Both the position numbers and the translations under genes were made by a program. The notes beneath the pieces are model-generated. The model saw nothing but the letters and a program-made list of their open reading frames with translations, was not told the origin of the DNA and did no database searches. 60,772 bases of DNA, from positions 1-60,772 of the forward strand of contig NZ_OW485607.1 of assembly GCF_937425535.1 (NCBI RefSeq), given 5' to 3'. Shown in pieces: positions 15,313 through 24,556 of this stretch. Position 1 is the stretch's first letter. Each line of letters starts with the position of its first letter. The stretch comes from Rhodovastum atsumiense (GTDB lineage: Bacteria; Pseudomonadota; Alphaproteobacteria; Acetobacterales; Acetobacteraceae).

Positions 15313-17511
15313 GTGACCCGCAAAGCCCTGCTGCTGGCTGGCGCCGCCGTTGGCCTGCCGTGCGTCTGGACCGTCACGGCCAGCGTCGGCTTTCTCGCCC
15401 TGACCGGCTTCTGGACCCATCCCGCCTTTGCCACCGGCTGGCGCTGGGCCTGGGCCTGGTGGCTCTACGCCCCCGATCCGGCGCTGCGCGCGACGTTCGC
15501 GCCAGCCCTCGCCTTCTCCGGCATGACCGCGGGCCTGTTCGCCGCCGCCGCCGCCGTCCGGGCCGCGCAGGCCGGCCGGCGCCAGCGGCTGCATGGCGAG
15601 GCGCATTGGGCCGGCAAAGCCGAAGCCCGCCGAAGCGGCCTGCGCTTCACCCGGCGGCCGCCCGGGGATGCGCTGATCCTCGGTCGCACCCGCGGGATCT
15701 GGGGTCTCTGGCGCCGCTATGTGGTGTTGCCCGGCGAGGAGCACGTCTCCCTCTATGCCCGGACCCGCAGCGGCAAAGGGGTCTCCGTCGTGGTGCCGAA
15801 TTGCCTGGCGTGGGACGGCTCGCTCGTGGCCTTCAGCATCAAGCGCGACCTGGTGAGAGACGCGGCAGGGGCGCGGCGCGCCAAGGGCCAGGAGGTTTTC
15901 GTCTTTGATCCGACGAATCCGGATGGCCGGTCGCATCGCTGGAATCCGCTCGGCCATGTGCCGCGCGGCCAGGTCGGGTGCGCTGACGCCATCCAGCGGG
16001 TGATGCAGACGCTTGTCCCCGAGACAAAGGCGAACAATCCGTATTGGGACAATGCCGGCCGCCGTGTGGCCGGCGCCGCCGCGGTGCTACTCGCCGAAAC
16101 GCCGGGCGCGCCGCTGACCGTGGCCGCCGTGCGCCGCCTGATCGAGCGGGCGGACTACGCCCAGAACTTCCGGACCATGATCGACGCCGCCCGCGCCCGG
16201 GCGCAGCCCTACCCGGCGGCGGCCGTCGACGCCATTCTCGGCTGGCTCGACCGGGAGGCGGATCCGGGCGCGTTGGGCGTGCGCGACACCATCGTCACGG
16301 CGCTGCGGCTGTGGGACAGCGAGGTCATTGCTGCCGCGACCGAAACCAGCGATTTCGATCTGGCGGCGCTGCGGCACCGGCCCGTCAGCGTGTTTGTCTG
16401 CGCGGAAGTGGCCGATATCCGCCGCTTGCGGCCGCTGTTCAGCCTCTTCTTCCAGCAGCTGATCGCCGTCAACACGCGCCGGGAGTTCGGCGAGGATCCG
16501 CGCGACCGCCATCGCCTGGCCGTGGTGCTGGACGAATTCTGGGCGCCGGGCCGGATGGATGTGCTGGCCGACGCCGCGGCGTTCACGGCCAGCTTCGGCT
16601 TCCGCATGCTCTATGTCGTCCAGAGCAAACAACAGTTGGCATCTATCTATTTACAGGAAGGGGCCGAGAACCTGTTTCTCAACACCGGCGCCGAATTGCT
16701 GTTCGGCGGCGCCGACCAGCGCTTGGCCGAAGAGGTCAGCAAGCGCGCCGGCACGGACACCGTGGAAACCGTCAGCACGCACAGGCCGCGCTTCTTCGGC
16801 TGGCTGTTGCCGGCCAGGCAGCAGGAGCAGCTGGCGCCCCGGCCGCGCCCGCTGCTCCTGCCGCAAGAGCTGCAGCGGCTTCCCCCCCATGAGATGATCG
16901 TTCTGCGCCCGTCCCTGCCGCCCCTGAAACTCGATCGCATCATCTATTACACCGATCCCGCCTTTCGCGATCTGCTGGCGCCGCCGCCCGTCGTGCCGCG
17001 TCTCCAGCTGCGGGTCGAGCGCGACCCGGAACCGCCGCGGCCCTCGCCGGCGGAATGTGAAGCGGCGGCGCGGGCGCAGGCGGACAGCGAAGCCGCGGCG
17101 GCCCGCCAACAAGCCGAAGCCGCGCACGCGGCCTTGCGGCAAGCGGCAGCCGCAACGTCGCAACTGGCCTATGACGCGGCGGTCGCCGAACGCGGCGCCG
17201 CCGCGGCAGCCGAGGGCGAAGTCGCACGGGCCGCCATCGCCGCCGAGCGGGCGCGGGCGGCGCGCGCCGAAGCCGCGCGGGCGCTGCGGGCGGCCGCGGC
17301 CGATGAGGCCTGGCGCGGGCACGCGGCCGCCGCGGGGGCGGCGGCCGAACAGCTGTCCGCGGAAGCGGCCCGCATCGCCGAGAGCGCCCGGCGGGCCAAG
17401 CGGACGGCCACGGCGGCCGCGCAGGCGGCCCGGGCGGCGGCGAAGCGCGCGGCCCATTGCGCCCGGGCCGCGGCGGAAGCCGGTGATCGGCCGCTCGAAG
17501 ACGACGCATGA
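15313..17511 (+). CDS. virD4: VirD4-type coupling protein
   Basis: This ATPase brings the relaxase-DNA complex to the channel. It has N-terminal membrane segments, Walker A RTRSGKGVS near residue 150 and Walker B LAVVLDEFWAPG near 402. It starts at a GTG 3 bases after virB11. Unusually it has a tail of about 155 residues (from 576) made almost only of Ala, Arg and Glu, which should form a long coiled coil. In related proteins such tails help select substrates; here it may recognise one of the two relaxases. It converges with the relaxase gene and the stops lie 59 bases apart. Confidence 0.93.
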   Translation: MTRKALLLAGAAVGLPCVWTVTASVGFLALTGFWTHPAFATGWRWAWAWWLYAPDPALRATFAPALAFSGMTAGLFAAAAAVRAAQAGRRQRLHGEAHWAGKAEARRSGLRFTRRPPGDALILGRTRGIWGLWRRYVVLPGEEHVSLYARTRSGKGVSVVVPNCLAWDGSLVAFSIKRDLVRDAAGARRAKGQEVFVFDPTNPDGRSHRWNPLGHVPRGQVGCADAIQRVMQTLVPETKANNPYWDNAGRRVAGAAAVLLAETPGAPLTVAAVRRLIERADYAQNFRTMIDAARARAQPYPAAAVDAILGWLDREADPGALGVRDTIVTALRLWDSEVIAAATETSDFDLAALRHRPVSVFVCAEVADIRRLRPLFSLFFQQLIAVNTRREFGEDPRDRHRLAVVLDEFWAPGRMDVLADAAAFTASFGFRMLYVVQSKQQLASIYLQEGAENLFLNTGAELLFGGADQRLAEEVSKRAGTDTVETVSTHRPRFFGWLLPARQQEQLAPRPRPLLLPQELQRLPPHEMIVLRPSLPPLKLDRIIYYTDPAFRDLLAPPPVVPRLQLRVERDPEPPRPSPAECEAAARAQADSEAAAARQQAEAAHAALRQAAAATSQLAYDAAVAERGAAAAAEGEVARAAIAAERARAARAEAARALRAAAADEAWRGHAAAAGAAAEQLSAEAARIAESARRAKRTATAAAQAARAAAKRAAHCARAAAEAGDRPLEDDA

Positions 17512-17570
17512 AGCAAATGAAGAAAAGATCCCGTCCTGCCGCGCCGGGGCCGCACCCGGCGGTCCGGCGT

Positions 17571-20500
17571 TCAGATCGTCAGCGTCGGCCCCGGCCGACG
17601 GGCGTTTGGCTCCGGCGTGATCTGGGGCGCCTGCTGGCGCGGCTCAATCCGCCCTTGCGCCGCGATTTGCCGACAAGCGGCGGCCTGCGCCGCCGGGCGG
17701 CCCTCGGCCAGCCGATAGTCGTTCCAGTCCGTGCCGGCATCCGCAGCGGTGCGCGCCGGCAAGGCGGGCGGGGCGACGACGAGCGCGGGACGGTTTTCCG
17801 CGGCGGCGGCGGTCGCCTTTTCGAGGCCGATGTTCGGCATGCGGCGCACACCGTCCCGCTGCGGCAGGTGGGCGTCGTTGTCGGCGCCGAAGATCAGCTG
17901 GGCCCGGGGATAAGCCGCCCGCAGGGCCCGCGCCACGGGCGCCAAAGTGCCGCTGTCCAGCGCCATCACGGTGGCCGGCAGGCCCGCGGCGGCATGAAAA
18001 TCCGCCGCCGTGGCGTAGCCTTCGCAAAGGCCGATCGGTCCCTCCGGATCGATTGTCCCGAACAGGTGGAAGGCGCCAACTTTGCGCGCGCCGTATTGCG
18101 GCCGCTTGGTGCCGTCGGCCGTGATCGTCTGCGCGTTGACGAGCCGCAGCGCGCCGCCGTCGAGCACGTAAAGCGGGATCACCAGCCGCCCGTGCCGATC
18201 CTGCCGCAGGCCGGCGCCCGACAGGCCTTTGGCGGCAAGATAAGGATGCGCCGGATCGGCCGGGGCGGCCGTGTCCCACAGCCTCTGGGCCGCCCGGGCG
18301 CCGTGGGCCGCGCGGCGCGCGTCGTCGCGCGCGCGTGCGGCCGCCGCTTCGGCCTGGCGGCGCGCGAGCGCTGCGGCATCGGCGGGCGCAAGCGGGGCGC
18401 GTTCGCCGTCGGCCTTCCAGGTCGTGACCGTGCCGGTATGGAAATTCCAGATCGCGCCCGCCGGGCGGACCCCGTCATAGTAGGCGCGGTACGCCCCGCG
18501 CTGCTGGCGCCCGCGATCTTCCTTGAGCGGCGCGTAATGGCGCTGCCCGTCGAGCACCGGCAGTTCCTTGAGGCGCGCCACATCGAAGCCGGCGCGATCG
18601 AGGGCCGCGCGAAGCTGGTGCCGCGCGTCATGTTCCGACACCTTGATCCATTGCGCGGCGGGGCGCGGCGCGCGCGGTGGCGGCGCTGGAGAGGGCTTTT
18701 GCGCCGGCTCGGGCTGGTGCGCCGCGGCGGGATGCGGCGCCGCCGTCCGGCGCGGCATGGGCCGCCGCAGCCGATGCCGCAGGGCGCGGAGATAGGCGGG
18801 CACGTCGATCCGGCGCAGCGTCTTGAATCTCTGGCCGAACGCCGCGGCCATCTCGGCCGCGGTCCGCACGAGGGCCTGGCCGCGCGTTTCGCGGGCGGTT
18901 TCCGGCAGCGCGTGCGGATCGCCGGTGCGCAGCCAGGTTGCGCGGTCCGCCACGTAGTCGCTCGCATTCCGGCCGGCTTCGTTGGTCCTGGCGGTGCGCA
19001 AAAACGCCTGCCGCACGGCCTCACGCGTGGGCTTGAGGCCGCTCTCGGCCAGGCGGCGCGCGATCAGGCCGGCGTCGGCCACCACGAGCGCGTCGCGGCG
19101 ATGGCGGGTGAGCGCGACATAAGCGCTCGACGCGTCCAGGCCGTCGCCGGCATGGACGATCGTGAAATCCGCCGTCTGGCCCTGCGCCTTGTAGATCGTC
19201 CGCGCGTAGGCGTGCTGAAGCGCCGGCAGCGCCGGCCGCTTCGCCTGGCCGGCGCGGCGGGACGGGACCAGTTCCGACAGCCGCAGCGTCTCGGTACGGC
19301 CGGTGCGGTCGATCCGCAGGCTCAAAACGGGATCGGGACCGGCCGCGAAAGCCGTCAGCGTGGCAAGATCGTTCGGCAGCACGTTCCGGCCGTCCCGCGC
19401 CAGCTTGACGCCGACCGTCACCCGGTCGCCGACGCGCAGCTCCATGGCGCGCGCCTCGCCCTGGCCGTGCCGGCCCCCGGCATGCAGCGTGCGGACCGTG
19501 AGCGTGTCCGGGCCGAGTTCGCCCGCCGCCAGAAGCCGGGCGCGGATTTCCCGGTTGAGCGCGTGCACATCCGCGTTCCTGGCGGCGAGCACCATCCGGC
19601 TTGCCGCCGGATGAAGCTGCCGGTTATGCGCCCAGGCCTCGGCAACCTTGCGGACGGCGTGCGCGCCGTCGCGCGCCCAGCGCACCTGGCGTTTGGCGTC
19701 GTAGCGGGTCAGGCCTTCGACGCTGTCGCCGGCGGCGAAGCGCCGCGTCGCTTCTTGCTGCCAGGGCGGCGCATGCCGTTGCCGCCGCACATCCGCCAGG
19801 CGGGAGACACCCAGGGCATCGGCCACGGCCTGGAACGCGGCGCCGGGCTCGATGCTGGGCAACTGCCGCCGGTCGCCGATCAGCACGACCTGGGCGCGAT
19901 GCGCGCGGGCCTGCGCCAACAGCGCCGCCAGGTCCTGCGAGCCGGCCATGCTGGCCTCATCCACGATCAGCACGACCTTGGCGCCGAGACGCTGCACGCC
20001 CGGTTCCGTTTGGCCGGCGGGCGGCGCGCCGAACCGGATCGTGCCGGCTGCGAGCCCTTGAACGAATCCCTGCAGGGCCCGCGCGTCCGGCAGATTGGCG
20101 TCCGCGCGCACGACGTCGGCCGCAACCCAGGAGGGCGCCAGGCCGATCACCCGGGCGCCGCTGGCCCACGCCGCCGCAACGATGGCGCCCAGCGCGAACG
20201 ACTTGCCCGCCCCGGCAAGGCCCTCGACCACCGTCACGCCGTCGCCGCGCGCGATATGCCGAACCGCGGCCCTCTGCTCGGCCGACAGGGTCGGCCGGGC
20301 GGCGAGCGCCGCGGCCACCGCGCCGGCCCCGATCAGGCTGCCCTCGCCGCGCCGTTCCAGCACATCGCGCAGCATCTGGCGCTCGCGCGCCAGCGTCGCG
20401 CTTGTGCTGAACATCTCTTCGCCGCGCCGGTTGGGGCGCAAGGCGATGAGCTGGCCGCTGCGGATCAGGCGGGCATAGGCCGCATCGGCGCCGGCGGCGC

Positions 20501-21710
20501 CCCCGCCGCGGGTTTGCGCCTGCTCGGCGATCAGGCGCCGCAAGGTGCGCGCGCTGACGACCGCGTTGCGGGCCATCGCCTCGGCAAGAGCCGCGTCACC
20601 GGCGTCCAGCACCGGCCGCTGGTGACGGGCGGCGGCCGCGCGGACGGACCGCCAGACGGATTCCGGCGTCAGGCCGAGCCCGCGCAAGTCCTCTCGCCAG
20701 CGGCGTTCCAGATCGCCGTCGCTGGGCAGCGCGTCCTTGCGGTGCCGGGTCGCGGCGACGATCGCCGCGCGCAACTTGCGCAGCGTTTCCCCGCGCGGGG
20801 CTTCCGGCGCGGCGGCCGCGGCGTCGCGCAGCGGCCCTTGCCTGACGCCCGGCGCCCGTGCCGCGTCGGCGGCGTCCTGCGCGCTCGCCTCCAAGGCGGC
20901 GCGCAGCGCGTCGAGCCTGCCGTTGAGGGCGGCCCGGCGCTTCGACCACAAGGCGGTCAGCGCCCCGGGCACGCCCAGCACACGAAACGCTTGCCCGTCC
21001 TCGCCGCTCGCGAGGCCGCGGTCCATCAGCCGGCCGGCCAGTTCGGCGCGAAACATCGCGCCCGCATAAGTCTTCCACGGAAACAGCTGGGCGGGATCGA
21101 GGCTGCCCGTCGTGCCATCGGCGCGCAGGCTGGCGTTGATCAACACGGCATGGACATGCAGCTGCGGATCGCCCGCCCGGCTCGTGACATGCGGGAACAG
21201 CGCCGCCGCGACATCCGCCGCCGCCTCGCGGACCGCGCTGCCCTTGCCGCGGCGGGTCTCGAACACGCCGCGCGCCTCCAGCGCCTGCAAGCCGGCGCGC
21301 GCCGCCGCCACCAGGTCGGACAGAAGCGCCGCCCGGACCTCGGGCGTGGCCATCGCCCACAGCGCACTGACGCTCTTCGGCGCCGAAAAGGTGATGTCCC
21401 ATCCGCCCACGCGCTGGTTGCGGGCGGCCGCCTGCACCAGCGGCCGGCCGTCGAGCCCCCGCCCTTCCAGCAGGGCGCGCAGCGCGCCGGGGGTCAGGGC
21501 CGCGCCATCGGGCGCGAGCGCGCCCTTCACCGACCACCAGCGCGGCTGGGCCGCCGCGGCGCTGCCGGCCAGCAGATATTCGTCCATCGCCTGCGCGGCG
21601 TCCGCTTCGGGCTCGCGGGGCTGCGCGTTCCGCTGCTCGTAATAGGCGACCGCCGCCCCGAGCGCGACCGCGTCGCCGCCGCCGCCGATGCGCTTGAGAC
21701 TCGCCGTCAT
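17571..21710 (-). CDS. MobF relaxase-helicase-primase fusion
   Basis: The 1,379-residue protein starts conjugation by nicking oriT and unwinding the strand. The N-terminal MobF relaxase has the twin tyrosines in AYYEQRN near residues 24-25 and the metal-binding motif DPQLHVHAVLIN near 182. The central helicase has Walker A GLAGAGKSF near 493 and IVDEASMAG near 580. The C-terminal part has a primase-like Toprim domain, with GLCEGYATA near 1225 and GADND near 1273 and the HPYLAAKG segment before it. All three activities in one chain is longer than classical TrwC/TraI. It overlaps the upstream accessory gene by 4 bases. Confidence 0.92.
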   Translation of the reverse strand: MTASLKRIGGGGDAVALGAAVAYYEQRNAQPREPEADAAQAMDEYLLAGSAAAAQPRWWSVKGALAPDGAALTPGALRALLEGRGLDGRPLVQAAARNQRVGGWDITFSAPKSVSALWAMATPEVRAALLSDLVAAARAGLQALEARGVFETRRGKGSAVREAAADVAAALFPHVTSRAGDPQLHVHAVLINASLRADGTTGSLDPAQLFPWKTYAGAMFRAELAGRLMDRGLASGEDGQAFRVLGVPGALTALWSKRRAALNGRLDALRAALEASAQDAADAARAPGVRQGPLRDAAAAAPEAPRGETLRKLRAAIVAATRHRKDALPSDGDLERRWREDLRGLGLTPESVWRSVRAAAARHQRPVLDAGDAALAEAMARNAVVSARTLRRLIAEQAQTRGGGAAGADAAYARLIRSGQLIALRPNRRGEEMFSTSATLARERQMLRDVLERRGEGSLIGAGAVAAALAARPTLSAEQRAAVRHIARGDGVTVVEGLAGAGKSFALGAIVAAAWASGARVIGLAPSWVAADVVRADANLPDARALQGFVQGLAAGTIRFGAPPAGQTEPGVQRLGAKVVLIVDEASMAGSQDLAALLAQARAHRAQVVLIGDRRQLPSIEPGAAFQAVADALGVSRLADVRRQRHAPPWQQEATRRFAAGDSVEGLTRYDAKRQVRWARDGAHAVRKVAEAWAHNRQLHPAASRMVLAARNADVHALNREIRARLLAAGELGPDTLTVRTLHAGGRHGQGEARAMELRVGDRVTVGVKLARDGRNVLPNDLATLTAFAAGPDPVLSLRIDRTGRTETLRLSELVPSRRAGQAKRPALPALQHAYARTIYKAQGQTADFTIVHAGDGLDASSAYVALTRHRRDALVVADAGLIARRLAESGLKPTREAVRQAFLRTARTNEAGRNASDYVADRATWLRTGDPHALPETARETRGQALVRTAAEMAAAFGQRFKTLRRIDVPAYLRALRHRLRRPMPRRTAAPHPAAAHQPEPAQKPSPAPPPRAPRPAAQWIKVSEHDARHQLRAALDRAGFDVARLKELPVLDGQRHYAPLKEDRGRQQRGAYRAYYDGVRPAGAIWNFHTGTVTTWKADGERAPLAPADAAALARRQAEAAAARARDDARRAAHGARAAQRLWDTAAPADPAHPYLAAKGLSGAGLRQDRHGRLVIPLYVLDGGALRLVNAQTITADGTKRPQYGARKVGAFHLFGTIDPEGPIGLCEGYATAADFHAAAGLPATVMALDSGTLAPVARALRAAYPRAQLIFGADNDAHLPQRDGVRRMPNIGLEKATAAAAENRPALVVAPPALPARTAADAGTDWNDYRLAEGRPAAQAAACRQIAAQGRIEPRQQAPQITPEPNARRPGPTLTI

Positions 21711-22108
21711 GCGTCGGGCCCGAACGCCGCCGCGGGGTCGTCCGCCGCGTCGAGCGGTTCGAGGCTGCCGGCCAGCACGCCGACCGCGTGGCCGATGTCA
21801 ACGAGCAGGGCCCGCGTGTCTTCGCGTTCGGCGCCGGCGGCCGCGGCTTCCGGCACCAGCTGGCCGAGAGCCGCGACATGCTGGCCGAGCGTTCCGGCGA
21901 GCGCCTCAAGGCGGGCGAGGAGCGGCGCCAGGGCGTCCGGGCTGGCCGCCGCGCCTGGCCCCGCCAGGGGAGCCCGGATCGCCGCCAGGACCATGGTTCG
22001 GGCCGGATCGGACGGGCGCACGCCCCGCGCCGCCGCCGTCTGCCGGAAGACGGCCCATTCGTCGGCCGTCACGGTCGCCCAAATCCGGTGGGAGGGGGAT
22101 TTCGCCAT
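21707..22108 (-). CDS. relaxase accessory protein
   Basis: This 133-residue protein starts at the ATG at 22108, with GAAAGGG upstream. The N-terminal RIWATVTADEWAVFRQTAAARGVRPSDPARTMVL looks like a ribbon-helix-helix-type DNA-binding segment, followed by a long helical Ala/Leu-rich tail. Position directly upstream of and coupled to the relaxase (ATGA overlap) fits an oriT-binding helper of the TraJ/MobC kind. Confidence 0.65.
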   Translation of the reverse strand: MAKSPSHRIWATVTADEWAVFRQTAAARGVRPSDPARTMVLAAIRAPLAGPGAAASPDALAPLLARLEALAGTLGQHVAALGQLVPEAAAAGAEREDTRALLVDIGHAVGVLAGSLEPLDAADDPAAAFGPDA

Positions 22109-22367
22109 CCTCGTCGCCCTTTCGGCGCTTGGCGCAGCCCTGTGCAAATCTGTGCTCCGCCAGGAGCCGCGCCGTGTGAACCTCACGCATGGCTTCGGAA
22201 AAGCTTGGCATCTGCTTGGTGGCGCCGCGGCTTATTTGGCGTCGGCTTGGCCATCCACAGTATCTACACTCATTGTATTGGCCTATATTGGCAAGCTTAT
22301 TGTGCATGAACACGACTACGCCCGCCGTTATTGGCGGCCGCGTGAAACCGGGAGGCCGGAACTTCCG
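22109..22367. other. probable oriT and divergent promoter region
   Basis: This 259-base gap separates the minus-strand relaxase operon from the plus-strand accessory genes, the usual place for oriT. At 22275-22287 it contains GTATTGGCCTATA, one base longer than the core around the R388 nic site (GTATTGTCTATA), followed by a second TATTGGC. The area from 22250 to 22320 is AT-rich compared with its surroundings. Placement of nic is inference. Confidence 0.5.
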
Positions 22368-22754
22368 ATGAGCGATGCCTTCCGGGCCAGGCTCCGCGCC
22401 ATGGTCCCCGCCGGCGGCCGGCCCGAACCCTCCGCCGCGCGCGTGCGGATCAGCGAAACCTTCGACGACATCGCCGCGGCGCGGGCGCGCGGCGTCACTT
22501 GGCAACAGATTGCAGACCTGTTCACCGCCGACGGCCTGGCCGCCGCCGACGGCACGCCGCTGACCGCCGGCAAGCTCAACTCGCTTTACGCCGCCGAAAA
22601 AGCCGCCCGCGGCGGGCGGCGGAAGAAGCGGCGGCCGAAAACGCCGGCGGCGTCACCGCCGGTGCCGGCGGGCGCGGACCCGGTCGCGCCGCGGCCGGCG
22701 CCAGGTCCGTCTCCGGCCCGCTTCAGGTTCAGCGGTCCCGTCAAACTCAAATAG
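22368..22754 (+). CDS. small mobilization-region DNA-binding-like protein
   Basis: The ATG at 22368 follows a strong GGGAGG site. The 128 residues contain a helix-turn-helix-like segment (ARGVTWQQIADLFTADGL) around 43-60 and a basic, Pro-rich tail beginning GGRRKKRRPKTP. It is divergent from the relaxase operon across the presumed oriT and is followed by a P-loop ATPase and a membrane protein gene. A regulatory or oriT-binding role is likely but not proven. Confidence 0.55.
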   Translation: MSDAFRARLRAMVPAGGRPEPSAARVRISETFDDIAAARARGVTWQQIADLFTADGLAAADGTPLTAGKLNSLYAAEKAARGGRRKKRRPKTPAASPPVPAGADPVAPRPAPGPSPARFRFSGPVKLK

Positions 22755-22765
22755 GGAGAAAAGGC

Positions 22766-23608
22766 GTGGTTTCGTTCCGGAGAGAACTGCCGCCGGCGAC
22801 CAAGGTGCATCGGCTGCCCGGCGCCCTTGCCGCGGCTCCCGCGGGCAAGCCGGCTTCGCGCAAGGTGCCGGCTCTGACCGGCCTGCCGATCTGGTGGCTG
22901 ATCGGCCCCAACGGCAGCGGCAAAACCCTTGTGGCGCGCTGGATGCTTGAGCGCGCCATTATGGCCGGCCGCGCCATCAAGGCGGCGGCGCTCGACGTCA
23001 ACAGCCGCACGCTTGCCAGTTTCTTTCCCGACGGCGTCGACCAACCCGAGGCCGCCGACGCGGCCGCCGTGGTGGCCTGGATGCAGGGCTATCTCGGCTA
23101 TGTGGCGCAGCTACAGGTGCCGGCGCTCCTCGACATGGGCGGCGGCGACCAGAGCCTGGTCGGCCTCGTCACCAGCACGCCCGATCTCCTCGAGGTTCTG
23201 GCCGAGCAGCGGCAGGCGGCGGTCGCCTGCTATTTCCTGACGCCGCGGCCCGAGGATCTCGATGTGCTCGGCACTTTGGAGGAGTTCGGCTTCCGGCCGC
23301 GCAACACCGTTCTGGTGGTCAACGAGGCGCTTGTGACCGACCGCAGCCTCTTCGCGCCGATCCTGGGACATGCGGACGTCACGGCGGCGCTGGCGCGCGG
23401 CGCGGTGCTGGTGGCGCTGCCGCGCCTGTTCGACCAGGATCTGGCCATCCGGCTTGATTCGGCCGCCCTGCTGCTGGGCGAGGCCGGGGCACCGACGCTG
23501 CGGGACGGCGCCGTCAATCCGCTGGACACGTTCCAGCGCGCCGCGGCCCGCGCGGCCTGGCGGCGGCTCGAAGACAGCTTCGCCCCGGTCGGCGCGTGGT
23601 TGCCGTGA
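22766..23608 (+). CDS. P-loop ATPase of the mobilization region
   Basis: The GTG at 22766 follows AGGGAGAA. The protein of 280 residues has a clear Walker A, IGPNGSGKTLVARWML, near residue 47. A LLDMGGGDQ segment near residue 115 may be the Walker B region. In other MobF plasmids a ParA/StbB- or MobD-like ATPase occupies this place and affects stability or transfer, which makes that role the likeliest here. A zeta-toxin-like kinase was considered, but the kinase residues are not evident. It overlaps the next gene by 4 bases. Confidence 0.6.
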   Translation: MVSFRRELPPATKVHRLPGALAAAPAGKPASRKVPALTGLPIWWLIGPNGSGKTLVARWMLERAIMAGRAIKAAALDVNSRTLASFFPDGVDQPEAADAAAVVAWMQGYLGYVAQLQVPALLDMGGGDQSLVGLVTSTPDLLEVLAEQRQAAVACYFLTPRPEDLDVLGTLEEFGFRPRNTVLVVNEALVTDRSLFAPILGHADVTAALARGAVLVALPRLFDQDLAIRLDSAALLLGEAGAPTLRDGAVNPLDTFQRAAARAAWRRLEDSFAPVGAWLP

Positions 23609-24153
23609 CCGGCGCGCCGCCGCTGGCCGACGTCGAAGCGGCGCTCGCCGCGCGGGTCGGCGGCATTCCGGCCGACGATCCGCTCTATGCGGTGGCGCAG
23701 GCCCTGCTGGTTTCCGTCCGGACCTACGGCCAGGCCATTGCTCACCTGGAGGCCATGACCGCGCGGCCGCCGCAGGCTCTCACGCTCACGGCCGCGCAGC
23801 TCGACCCGCTCACCGCCGCGGTCGAGAACGCCGCCGCGTGCGGCGTGCGCCAAGCCGCTTCGCGGATCGCGGGGTGGCGCGCGGTGTTTGGCGGCGGGCT
23901 CGTGGCACTTGCAGCTCTTGGCGCCGGCGTGGCCGTCCACGCCTGGGACAAGGCGCAAGTGATCGCGACGCAAAGCGCGCTCGGCGCGCTGCCGGCCGCC
24001 GTGGCCGCGGAATGGGCGCATCTGGCGGCGCTCAATCCGTCGCCGAAGAAACTCGCCGCCAGACCGGAACGCGTGGACGACGGCTCAACCGCCGCCTGGT
24101 TGCTGATGCGCACCGCGCCGCCTTCGCCGGCGCCGCCGCAAGCGGGGCCATGA
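23605..24153 (+). CDS. predicted membrane-anchored helical protein
   Basis: The GTG at 23605 overlaps the ATPase stop. The 182 residues have helical N-terminal regions, one membrane segment (VFGGGLVALAALGAGVAVHAW) near 100-120, and a soluble tail. Three-gene order (HTH-like, ATPase, membrane protein) suggests one transfer or stability operon. Family not recognised. Confidence 0.55.
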   Translation: MTGAPPLADVEAALAARVGGIPADDPLYAVAQALLVSVRTYGQAIAHLEAMTARPPQALTLTAAQLDPLTAAVENAAACGVRQAASRIAGWRAVFGGGLVALAALGAGVAVHAWDKAQVIATQSALGALPAAVAAEWAHLAALNPSPKKLAARPERVDDGSTAAWLLMRTAPPSPAPPQAGP

Positions 24154-24349
24154 CCCTGTATCGTTTTTATGACGTTCCAACTTACAGCGAAGAGATTCGC
24201 GGGCCGCCGAGACTCTCATCGCAGCTTTACGGCTGTCATCTCGACGGCGCAGCGGATTTCCGGCAAGGTGGGAAGTTGCGGAGCTGATTCGAAATTCCGC
24301 AGTTCCACGCAACAACTTTGGAGGATGCCCAAGGCCCAGAAACAGCAAA

Positions 24350-24366
24350 CCCCGCCAAGGGCGGGG
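24350..24366 (+). terminator. GC hairpin after the mobilization operon
   Basis: CCCCGCC and GGCGGGG pair around a 3-base loop. There is no long T run, so termination may be weak. It is in the 24154-24556 gap, which has no gene but several AAACCGG repeats around 24385-24415. Confidence 0.45.
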
Positions 24367-24466
24367 CTGCATAAGATGGATTTTTGAAACCGGCAAACCG
24401 GATTTCTGAACCGGAAACTCAGTGACGTGGCAGTCCTGAGATTCCCAAAAATCCTTCTGGCAGTCA

Positions 24467-24487
24467 AGCGAAACCTGCGGTTTCGCT
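24467..24487. promoter_or_regulatory. perfect 9-base inverted repeat upstream of the winged-helix gene
   Basis: AGCGAAACC and GGTTTCGCT flank a 3-base loop, 70 bases before the ATG at 24557. It could be an operator for the protein encoded just downstream or a leader hairpin. Confidence 0.4.
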
Positions 24488-24556
24488 AACGGGGACGTTT
24501 GTGCCCGGATTCGGCCCTTCCCGGCGGGTTGTTCCCCAACCCAGAAAGGAAGAATC

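Noticed and set aside
17508-22754. A 1,748-codon plus-strand open frame opposite the relaxase
   Set aside because: It is the antisense shadow of the 1,379-residue relaxase in very GC-rich DNA. Only its last part (22368-22754) has a ribosome site and a separate identity.
22766-23608. P-loop protein as a zeta toxin
   Set aside because: It has a Walker A, but the kinase substrate residues and an epsilon antitoxin are missing, and the context is mobilization.
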